NCBI RefSeq assembly: GCF_029873635.1
Contig: NC_080428.1
Location: 62,739,957-62,803,956 of the forward strand
Reading direction: 5' to 3'
From: Malania oleifera
Taxonomy: Eukaryota; Streptophyta; Magnoliopsida; Santalales; Ximeniaceae
Length of the DNA: 64,000 nt
Part shown: positions 36,801 to 48,800 of the stretch, one piece after another
Layout of the letters: each line of letters starts with the position of its first letter
Position numbering within the stretch: position 1 is the stretch's first letter
Position numbers and translations under genes: made by a program
Notes under the pieces: generated by a model
Seen by the model: the letters and a program-made list of their open reading frames with translations, nothing else
Database searches by the model: none
Told to the model about the DNA's origin: nothing

Positions 36801-39800
36801 AATAGAAAACGGCTTTGTGCATCATTAAGGATGTTCTATGGTGGGTTCTAGAAAAAGAGAGGGTATGTAGTTGGTATATAGATGTCACTAAGGATATGTA
36901 TGATTGAGTAATGACTAGTATTGGGACAGCAAGGGTGAGTATAGGGAATTCTCAATCAAAATTGGTATACATCAATGGTCTACCTTGAGTCCTTAATCCC
37001 TTTGCATTAGTGATGGATAACTTGTCAGAATATCCAAAATGATGTTGCGAAGTGTATGTCGTTTGCAGATGATATTGTCTTAATTGATTTAGAGGTGTAG
37101 TATTTAAGTTAGAATTATGAGGAGAAGCTATAGAATCTAAACGTTTTTAGATATGTAGAAATAAATCAGAATACATAAAGTTATTTTAGTCATTTTATGA
37201 GGAATATTGGATAAAATATTAAACTTTATGGTAAAAATAATAAGTTTGTTTAGTAGATTTCGATACTTTGGATATATTATACAAGCTGAAGGGAAAATTG
37301 AAGATGTAATATGTTGAGTTAGAGCAGGTTGGGTAAAATGGAGAAGTTCTTTGGGTGTAATGTATGATTGTATAATACCCCTAAAATTAAAAGAAAAATT
37401 ATGGGATGATTATAAAATATTAGCTATGTTATATGGTCCATAATGTTGGGTGACGAAGAAACAAGATGTCCAAAAAGTGGAGTTTGCTAAAAAATGAGAA
37501 TGCTATGGTGGATGAGTGATGTAACTCAAAAACATAAATTAGGGAATGAACTCATCTGTGGTAAGTTAGGTGTAGCATCCATAAAGATAAGGGAAAGTTG
37601 TTTAAGATCATTTGAGCACTTGATACTCAGGCTAAATATTGCGCTGGTAAGGAGTGAGCTAGTTAGCAGTTAATGTTAGTGCTGGTAGGAAGAGGAGGGT
37701 AAACCTAGAATAACTTAGATTGAGATAGTCATTAAGGATTTGACAGCCTTCTAATTGTCAAAGCTCTATATGTTGAGTTAGAGCAGGTTGGGTAAAATGG
37801 AGAAGTGCTTTGGGTGTAATGTATGATCGTATAATAGCCTTAAAAGAAAAATTATAGGATGATTATAAAATATCAGCTATGTTATATGGTCCATAATGTT
37901 GGGCGACAAAGTAACAACATGTTCAAAAAGTGGAGGTTGCTAAAAAATGACAGTGCTATGGTGGATGAATGATGTAACTCAAAAACATAAATTAGCGAAT
38001 GAACACATCTGTGGTAAGTTGGATGTGGCATCCATAAAGATAAGATAAGGTAAAGGTGTTTAAGATCATTTGGGTACTTGATACTTAGGCTAGATAATGC
38101 ACTGGTAAGGAGTGAGCTAGTTAATGTTAGTGGTGGTAGGAAGAGGAAGGTAGACCTAGAATAACTTAGATTGAGATAGTCATTTAAGGATTTGACAGCC
38201 TTCCAATTGTCAGAGGAGATACTCTCATAGATTGTACAGAATGTAGTAGAAGGATTCATGCAACTGACCTATCTAAGTGGGACTTAAGGTTTGTTCATCG
38301 TTTATTTTACATTTGGAGGTAGAATTCTGTGAAGTTGCCTGGGGTTGTGGGGGGATTGTTTTGAAATGGTACATCTATGAAAAAAGAGGAGTGTATTTTG
38401 CACTGTCAAACCTTCATTTTGATATTTCGGTTATCAAAATTACGAGGACATTGGCAGTAGTTTATTGAATTATTTGGTTGATAATATATATTATCACCTG
38501 GAATAACTAGTGCCATATTATGGATTCTAGGATTACTGCAATGATTATGTTTGACATATTTAATGTGTTAACCAATTTGCAAGACCTCAATATTTTGACA
38601 TATGAGCTGAGTTACTGAAGGCAGATTCTAATATATGTGTGTGTGTGTATTTTGATAATAAGAGAAGGTATATTAAGAAAGTGAATGTACAATCTTAGGG
38701 AGGATACTAAATCTTCAAAAAGAAGGCAGATCCTAATATTGTGTTACAAGTTCTTTATGATTGTACCTTCTCATTCTCTGCTGACCTGAGCAATGCTTGC
38801 TTTGAAAAAGCATCATTGGCAAGGAGAGAAATGAAGATATTTGGTTTGGCAAATGGTGAAGGAAGCTTACAAGATAAATACCAAAGTTCATTGAGACTAT
38901 TTTTAGACATTGTATGGCCTTGTTTACATGGTGAAGAGGCTGAGTTTGATGGAACTTCTGGCAATAGAGTGCTGCCTGGAAAATATTGTGGACTAAATTT
39001 TCCTCTCCTAATTTATTCATCCTAGGGATGTTCACATCGTAGTCAAAGGCACGCCTGAGTTCGATGAGGCTTCTGCCTCACAGGTGTTGAGGTGAGGCGA
39101 CCAGTAAGAGACGTTGTGAGGCACACCGAGGCGCGAGGCATGCCTCACAAATGTTCAGATTATGCTTTGTTTTTTTTTTTTCTTATCTTTTAATCTCAAC
39201 CATCTGTTTTCTTTCTTTTTTTATTTTTTTATTTTTTATTTTTTGCTGTTTTTATGGAATTGCTGCCACTTTTTCATGACACATATACTCAAGTGCTCTC
39301 AGACTTCTTTCTTCTTTTCTTCTTCTGGCCTGCTGTGGTGCTCTCTGTCAAAGCTGTGAAGCCCCACCCTCGCCGTTTTCCTTTTTCTATCATTTTTTGT
39401 TTTTGAAATTTCTGTTTCTTTTCCTGAAATTTCTGCTCTGCCGCTCCTGAATTTTCTTCATCTTCATCTTCTTCTTCACTGCCCTGCTGTTCTGTGCCAC
39501 CTCATTAATGTTTTTTTCCCTTTTTCTTTTCTGTTTTAGTGGTAAAATGAGTTTTTTTTTTCTTTCTGAAAGCATTTATTTTTCTAAGCATTTCTGCTTC
39601 TGTGATCTGGAATTTCTGGCATCAGTCAGTGCTGCACTGCTGCTGCTTTTGCTGTTTTATTTTTTTGATTTTTTAAAATTTTTTCCCTGCTGCTTATTGC
39701 TGCAGTGCTGCTTCTATTTTGTGAACTTATGGCATGAACATTGAATATTATTGAAAATTTGTGTCATAGTATTCATTTTTTTGTCCTAGTTTTGAGTATT

Positions 39801-42800
39801 TTGATATTTTAATTTTCTAATATTAGTCCTAATGTATTTACAATCGACAATCCATTATGTATGATATTTTACAGACAATTTTAGTAAATGTGTTCCTCAC
39901 CTCCATGAGGCGCGTGACTTTGCCTCACCTCACACCTCACACCTCCCGTCTTTGCCTTGCACCTCACGCCTCGGGCCTTTTGCCTTGCACCTCACGCCTC
40001 GCACCTAGGCTCCAGGCACTGTTTGCGCCTTTGACTACTATGGGTGTTCATGGGTTGGTTGGTTTGATTTTTGTTTTTCTTTTAAACCTGAAAACATGTT
40101 TTCCAATGGAAGCTGATACTGAACTGACATTTAGGTAGGTTGGTTTGGTTGAATGGGTCTGGTCCTCTTATTTTAAAAATATAATAGAAAATGTATTTTA
40201 AAATATTTAAAATATACAATACATGCACAGCCTCTCACACATACACACGATCTTCAGTTATGTAGGACCCAGTCTCTGTCTCTGTTGTCATATTTGACTT
40301 TATTAAGAAAGGGATAGAAATTGTGTGGGATATTGTTGTTGAAGAGTGCTAAACCGTATTATGAACTAGACTAATGTACCATATTACACAGGTATATTGT
40401 TTTAGATCCGGGATTCCAAATATTGCCTATCCTTTTTCTCATTTTCATAGCATTATTTATTTATTTATCTATCTATCTTTCAGGTCTGGGATGCAACTGC
40501 GGCAGACCCTAAGTTATTGGTTTTTTTGAAATCATATCGGAACACTGTCCCTGTGCCAAGGCATTGGTGCCAGAAAAGGAAGTTTTTGCAGGTTGGTCAC
40601 TCCAGCTAATATGAATGATATGATTTAAGTATATGCATGCATAATTGATAGGCATACTTAACATGAGGGGATAGGGAAGAGGGGAGGGGAAGATAACGTT
40701 GTTAAGGTTTCTCTTATATGTATATGTGGTTCTTGCAGGGGAGCTGCTGTGACAATCATGGAGCCTGGACATGTAGGTGTTTGGCTAAGGGGACCCTTGA
40801 ATGGTTTCTGTTTTATGATATTTGGCTGTGGGGTGGGGCTATAGTTGTGTATACAATGTGACTTTGGTGAATGAAAATTTTTGTTTACAATACAGTAATT
40901 ACGCTGCATGCTAGATGTTGCAGAACTTTTAGCTGGGTGCTAATAATCTATTGTGAATTTTCAGAGCCTTTTCTTTACTACGGACATTTGGGCTATTGCC
41001 ATCTTTTTTATCATCATAAATTCTTTGTGGCTTACCTGGCTGAGTGAAGAAATATGTTGGAATTTTATTTGATGATTACCTTTTACCTCATCGTGTGATG
41101 AATTTATTTTGCAGGGAAAGCGTGGTATTGAAAAACAGCCATTTCAGCTTCCTGATTTCATTGCTGCTACAGGAATTGAGAAAATTAGACAGGTATTGTT
41201 AAGTTCTTGTGGGTCTTTCATTATTCATTCTTTCTCTAAGTGGATAATGGCGCATCTTTGTCTGCCTATTTTTGTTTTTATAATGCCCTGTTTGTCCCTT
41301 CTTTGTGAGGGAAGAATGGGATCTTTCTCCTGGTGTATTTTCTTAAGTGTATACATAATAGTTAAGTGTTGAAGGCCTTAATTCTTATATAATGTCACAG
41401 TTGTTTAATTTAATAAATACTGGAAGGCTTATATTTTTTTTGGCCTTATAAATCAGTTCTAGATTTGGTGTCCCCATTCACCAGCTAATTTAGTGCCCTA
41501 CTCACTAGCAAATTTAGTGCCCCACTCACTAGCTGTTGGGACTTCGAAGGACTTTTGGGTTGGTGCTAGATCTTAGATGAAGTTGCATAAATATGGACAT
41601 ACACATTATCAAGTAGGGAAACTTCATTTGAGGTACCTTACCTTTGTTTCATTGATGTTGGAACTTTATAAAATCATGATGTTTATTATTGAAAAGAGAA
41701 TGGGGAGATGTAATAATAGTGATGACACCATACTTTTAAAAATCGGATATCGGTGGCTTACGAGACTGTTATAGACTATATCTTGGAGGTTCTTCAATTG
41801 GTCGTCACGGTTTAGTTGCTTATGAGATTGTTATAGGCTATATCTTGGAGGTCCTTCAACTGGCCGTTACGCTCTATTGTGGTACTGTTACAGGCTGTTA
41901 CAAGCCATACAGGTTGTTATGGTGTTATACTGGTTGTGAATGACTAAAATAGGTTTTTGTGTCCTTTTTTTTAGCATTTCCTCCCTACCTTTTCCCTTTA
42001 TTGAACCTTAGAAACTAATTTTTTGGTTTATGTTAGTAATTTTTTGCAAAAAATTCATTTTTGGTTTTACATTCCTTGACATTTAGTATGCACTTTTTTA
42101 ATAACTACCATCCAAATAAACTGAACCTTTTCTCTCATTGAGTCATATATGTTCATATTCTAAATTTCTTTAAAAATACATATATATTTTCTTGTGTTCT
42201 TACACCTAATTTGGAGAAAAAATACGTTCTATTGCTACTCATTTTTGTCTTGTTTAACATATGAACATTTTATATTTAATTTTTTTGGATAAACAAAATA
42301 CAAATGATGGCTTTTTATATTTATATTTCTTTATATTATATTTATGATTTCTTAGTTTAAACTTCATTTATGATCAATAAAGTAGTGAAAAGTTGCAAAT
42401 GCAAGCTTCTTGTTGCCAATAGCAACTAAATAAACAAAGATGACATCCAATACTTATGGTGTATGCTATATTTAAATTAATTAAAATTTACTAAAAATCA
42501 TTCAAAGCATTAGCATATAGGTTTCGAGGATAAAGCAATGAGAATTCTATGCTTGCGAGTGCAAAAATGAATTTGTCTGTTACGTGCTACAGTGACACGT
42601 CCACAACGTCAGTAGCCGATTACAGTTGCACGACGTTTTCTGGAACCATGGATGGCCTATTCTCGTACTCGTCCACTCATAATTCTTGGTGTTTTGCCAC
42701 CTAAGTTTCATTGATTCTCTATCAAGAAGCGTGATGCATTTTTCTTTGACCTATCCAATTATTTATATTGACAGAGCCATTCATTGTAGCTCTCTCTGCT

Positions 42801-45800
42801 TTCTTGATGCTTGTTTGCAGGCTTACATTGAAAAGGAGGACAGTAAAAAGTTGAAGCAGAAGCAACGTGAGCGCATGCAGCCTAAGATGGGAAAAATGGA
42901 CATAGATTATCAGGTTTGTTCTATTTCTTACTTTTATTGTGTGTTTGCATTTTGAGATGATTTGTTGTTTTTTTTCACTAATAATGTATATTCTGAGGAA
43001 ATTTTTTGTATGCATCTCATATTTAGTTCACATTTGCAGGTTCTCCATGATGCATTCTTCAAATACCAAACAAAGCCAAAATTGACAACTCATGGTGATT
43101 TGTATCATGAAGGGAAAGAGTTTGAGGTATATTTTCTAATTATATGACTGTTACACTAGCCTCACCTGCACCATTATTAATAGAGAATGCTAAAAGTCTA
43201 GCAAATGTCGAATTTGTATGAATTTGTGAGTCATGATACATTTTCATTCTGGACACTAATCTAATGATCAGAAGTTTTAACTAAATATTTTCCATACAAT
43301 ATACATTTCTATAGGTAAAAATGGAACATCATTGCATTAAATGTGTGTGTGTGTGTCATTGGTAATCTCTGGCTCCAAAGAAAATCTATAGAAACACCTC
43401 AACATCCTTCCTTACATGTAGATCATGTGCTGAAATTGTGAAAACTTCCCTAACAACATATCACACACTTGCATATGGCAAACATAAAATCAATTTTGGA
43501 GCATAATCCCTGTATGCGGTGAGTGTATGTCAACACTAAAAGAGGACAAGGTCCAAACTGAGTCTATCCTGTGGGCCCAAATAGTTGTACACTGATCCAA
43601 TGAACAACATAATAAGAGGCTTAGTTAATTTAAGCTTCAGTGCAGAATGCATGGATTGCTCAACTCTCTTGTAGTTGTGCTAACATGTTGGTAGAGCTCA
43701 TTGGATTCTCTGGCCTGACTTCCATGAACCCTGATGAAATCTTGATCTGCCGAATCTATCTCATTATTTGATTTCTCCTCCTCATGTACGAGTCAACTCT
43801 AGTCGCTCATGTTTGTATTCAATCCCTTTTTGCTCATTTGTTTTTTCTGTTGCTCAGATTCTTTTTTAGGATATTGGTGATTGGAATGACCCTATTGCCA
43901 CATTCATAACAATCCAACAGGTGCTTAACAGTATTCCTTGGCTCTGTTGGTCTTGCTCAAAGATGGGTTGTCAGTAGTTTGACATTTTGACAGTTTGCCA
44001 TCTTTGCCACTGTCCTCTATGTATGTAATCACTAATCTCCCTATCAACATCTCTTGCATATGACGTGTCTACTGATTGAATCAAATGTTGTTGTATGGTG
44101 GGTTTTATTCGAATCCTACATTATAGTGTATAACCCATTGATGCACCAGATAGCTTGCTATTGTGTGCTCTCCACAAATCGGCATCTCATGATGAACTGA
44201 TAGAGCTAGCATTGCTAGTTCTCACCATGGTTTTAAATAACGGCTGTTACGTAGCGTAACGGCCATTATGTAACGGAAAATTGAGATGCCGAAACCATTG
44301 CAGACCAATATTGCTTGGGGGGGGGGGGAATTCATGGCCGTGACGGCTGTTACAATCCGTTACACACCGCTATAGTCTGTTACGGACCGTTATGGCAGCC
44401 AACACTTTGATTCGGCTTTTCTCTTTCAAATCCACCCAACTTTCTCACGTTTCCCTGCTTTCCACCTCTCCCAACCTCTCGTACTTGGCATATCTATCAT
44501 TCCAAAGACTGAAATCAAGAAATTGTACCTTTGATTTTTGTTTGAAGTTGAAGAATAAGAAAGAACCCTTTGTTTGCAGTCGGCCAACACCCCCCCTCCA
44601 TTTCTCCAATTTATTCGAGTTCGAAGGCTAAGATCTCCCCCCTCGAGCAGTCGAATTGTCGAAGGCTTAGATCCTCCCCCCCCTCGAGCAGTCGAAGGCT
44701 TGAAGCCCTGTCCTAGCCTGTTCCGCAGTCACAAGCTAGCCCTGCAGCAGCTCCGCCATTTGCCGCCAGCCCTGCAGCGGCTCTTCCAGTCGCCACCAGC
44801 CCTGCAGCAGCTCCGCCAGTCGCCACCGGCCCCATCTCCCTTCTGGTCTTTGAGAGTTCCAGTCTTGGAGTGGACTCTTCGAGACAACTCCCCCAGTGCA
44901 CTGTCTGTCTCTTGATTCTTGAACCTTCTGGTTCCTTTTTTTTTCTCTTTAGTTTCTTGTTTACTTAAACTCTTAAACTAGTATTTATTTATATATATAT
45001 ATATTATATTGTTTATATATTATATTCGGTTTAGCTTTAGTTATTTTAAGTAGTTATTTATATATTATTAATAGGTTTAGGGATAGAATTTGAGATTTAG
45101 GCAGTTTAATAATTAAATTAGGCTGATAAATACCTAAAATCCTAAATTCCTAATTGATAATATTTGAGAAATAAATTTAATGGTCTTAAAATAAGTATAT
45201 TATATATAAATAATTAACATTTGAGAAATAAATTTAATAGTCTTAAAATAAGTATATTATATATAAATAATTAATATTTTTTCTTATTTTATGACTCTTA
45301 CTTTATTAATAGATGAAATATCTAATATTTTAAAATTTTAATTATTTAAATATTTTAAATAAATACTAATTATTTTTAACGAAAGATTATATTTTATTTT
45401 TATGTAATAAATATTTAAAATTAGAAGGACTATTAATAAAATAAGAGTCATAAAATAAGAAAAAATAGGAATGCAGATTATGAAGGCCCTCCACTTCATT
45501 CTTTTTGGTGGTGACATGTGCTATGTTGTAAATTTGTATTATTGTATTCATGTATTCAAATATTGATACCAATCATTTTTCTAATTCATGTATTCAAATA
45601 TTGAGTATTGACTCATTTTTAGTAATTTTATGTCTCTAATTAGTTGATTCTTCATTTTAATTACATTTCTACATTTTTTTACCCGTTAAAGTAGTGCAAA
45701 ATATAAAAACATGACTTTTTTTTTTTTTTAATGTAAACAGTGCACTGAAATCAATATAAAAGTCATATTGCCTATTAAAAAGCATTTGCATGTTGAATAA

Positions 45801-48800
45801 AAGCAGTCAAAATATATTAAAAATCATGTATTAATGGATTTCATGCTTATTTTCCAATTTTGGCATGGTTGTGCACGCGTGAAATAATTCACGACTGTTG
45901 CGCCTGCTTCCCGTTACGTAACACCCGCACCTCCTGCGTCCCGCATCACCCGAGACCATTACACGACATTACCCACGACTATGATTTAAAACCATGCTTT
46001 TCACCCATGTTGAGTGAGGGATCATATTTTGGAGTGCACTTGCTGCTCATGGTTAACAGACCGAAGCTTATGAATCATCATATCTGTCCTATTCCAGGTT
46101 TTTAAAAAGAATCCCACACTCAGATAATTGCCATAATAGGTAGCCTATCTCCGATGAGGAATTAAATTTTTGAATAGTGCTTTTATCTTTCCAAGTGAGT
46201 TCTTTTTTTCCTGATTGATCCTTGCTCAATATGTAGAATTTTAGGGAGGGGTCTTGGTAAGTATTGATGATGGGTACTCCCTTACTTTTTTGAATTCTGG
46301 AATGAGTGATTTTCATGGCTCTGTGTGTCCTGGGTGAGCTTCTTGCAAGAAAAAAAAAATGGTGGAATGACAAGTGATGGTTAAGGGACATTCTTCATTA
46401 CAAAGGGCAAAGTAGGTATTGTAAAAAAAAATAAGGGTGACATCATCATATCCTGTGAAAATTAATAATATCAAACTAACAAGGGGTAACACAGTTGTGC
46501 AAAAACAATGTTAAGAGGGTTTGTGGTATTTCTAAAAGCTGGGGAGATCTGAGTCTTCTTTGCAGACTCGAGGAGTATTTACTGTATTTTGCCCATAAAT
46601 GTATCCTCCACTTGGTTGAACCTGTCATATAATTTATCAGATCTCCTTCCCCATTGAATTTTCAAGCACTTCCCAACAGGCATGTTGGACCCTACCTGGA
46701 ACGGACTTGTGTGTGCTCAGCTGTGATATTGGCGGAGCAAATAGTGTTAGTTACATTCATGGTGCCCTTTTCTTTCACCAAACTATATTACTTGGTCATG
46801 ACACTGTTCAATTTACTGCCGGGATATACAACTTCTATGAAGGTTTACAATGTCCTTTTTATGTTGTGGGACCATAGCTGTCTTTTCGACAATAATATTG
46901 ATGTGATCTCTCCAAGCTGTGCCTTTGGACTGGCTCAAGTTGTTTTTTGGTTACCATAACTTTTTATTTTCTTCTTTTTTTTGGTCTCCAATTTGGACTG
47001 GCATCGTTTGGTTAGACCAATCAGTTTCCTTTGATGCTGCTAGACCGAAGGTTTTGAAGCTGAAATGTTGTGGATGACTGGAATTGTTGCTTGGACTAGG
47101 TTCAACTGGATCTGGACAGTGAAGAAAATAAAAGTGGAGACTAGAGGGAGAATTGAGGGAGAGAAACAGTGAGGAGGGAAAAATGGAGAATTAAAGGCGG
47201 AAAGAGGCTGCTGTGCAGGACGGAGCAGAGAATGAAGACCGAGCGATGAACAGAACAGAGCAGATTATATATGCAGAACAGAGAGAGGAAGGAGGAGAAA
47301 GAAAAAGGGAGGAGGAAGAAGGAAAGATGGATAGGGAGGGAGGGCTGCACGAGAGTGGGGGAAATTAACTGGAGTTCTGAAGTCAAATTTGATAAACTGA
47401 GAAGCCAAGTACTTAATACCTACGGCTAACTAAAACACCTATTTACTTAAAAACCTCAATGTAACAGGAATTACACAACACAAATAAAAGATTATACACG
47501 TAATTTTCTAAATCTTACGCCTGAAATTAGTACGCCAAATGGGTGGTCTAAATGATGTATGAGATTAGGGAGGATAGTGGGCTTGGTTGCTCTTTCTTTG
47601 TCCTCCCTCTGGTTTAGTTCTTGGAAATAAAGAAAAGGGCCAAGTAAGATCAGGTACTTGGGTTGTGTGGGTTGGTCTGGTTGTAGGATGAAGGAAACTT
47701 GTCTAGGTTGTCTTGAGTGAAGAAATGTTGGCATTTTGCGTATGCTCTGCACACACACTTCAACAGTGATTTTATGGCAATGATTTTCTTAAAGAAAGCA
47801 GCTGGATGGTGTTGAACACAGTGGTGATGGTGGTGCAGCATGAGATCTCTCAACTCTGGATAAGATGGTTTCATGATTTGCCAGCAGCAGGCAGAACCTT
47901 TTCAGGTGCATGACGGTGCTTGAGGAATGTGACTTGAGTGGAAAAATTGAACTTGGAACTTGACTTGAACTTGAGCAATCTTATAATTGCTAATCTCAAA
48001 CTCAAATCACTTAACTATGAGTCTTAAAACTCAAGCTTAACTGGGATTGAGCTTGATTTGGTTATAAACTATTAGTATGAAACTTGAATTCTGACTTGCC
48101 AAGCGAGCAATTCGAATACCATTCTAACTCAAGAGTTGTGTAGAGTTGAGATACAGAGTGAGTTGAGCCCAATTAGCTTGTGAGCTGGCTTGACTCATTT
48201 ACACCTTTCGTTGGTATAACCTTAAAATCAAATACATTTTTCTTTAAAATTCCAAAACCAATTCTAACGTGAATACAAGGTCATGTAAATAGCACAACTG
48301 TAGACTTTCCAAAATTAAAATAACAAAATAAATTTTACTGAAAATAAAAAAAGTAAAAATAAGTTGAAAAATCTATTGGATCTTTTAGATGGCATGTAGT
48401 GCTTGTTGGCCAGGGTCCTCCTTGACAAGCAACTACTGCTGGACTGTTGTGTCAATAGGATTATATTGGTTGGTGTTTGAGCATTCAGAATGCTGGCCTT
48501 TTGGGAGGATTTAGAGATTAGAGACCACTGAACCTGATGGTGGTTTGTAATGTACCAGTACCACAACAGAAAACTGTTGCATACAAAATTTTAAATTTGA
48601 CCATTAGTGAAGCTAAACACAGAGCTTATGATAATATATATATAAGGCTGGATAAAAAGCAAGGACAGAGGCATATATAAACTTGCAAGAGCTAAAGAAA
48701 GAAAGTGCAAAAATTTAGGTAGTTTAAATGTATAAAGGATGAAAACGATAATGTCTTGGTTAAAGAAGTAAAACAAAGGAGGCAAAGTATTTTAATAAGT

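Larger units (their letters stand above)
35870..38300 (+). mobile_element. RTE-type LINE relic in SF3B2 intron 4
   Basis: Sense-oriented with the host gene. Scrambled frames give the RTE linker (DALWSRIASSFKEIA near 35988), the pre-RT text DMPIEVWKCL (about 36592-36621), NQFGFIP (about 36720-36750), WWVLEK (about 36840), the catalytic FADDIVLID (37062-37088), RRFRYFGYI-like text near 37258, and the C-terminal LKLKEKLW...MLYGP.CW module. The end resembles RTE 3' tails (GTGGGACTTAAGGTTTGTT near 38278). Many stops and frameshifts; no activity expected. Confidence 0.7.

Noticed and set aside
38741..39025. A 94-residue frame in SF3B2 intron 4.
   Set aside because: No recognisable domain and no in-phase splice context; part of the intron between LINE and hAT.
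47115..47365. Acidic-protein exon in the purine-rich tract of SF3B2 intron 8.
   Set aside because: No splice sites in phase with the flanking exons 8 and 9, which join correctly without it.
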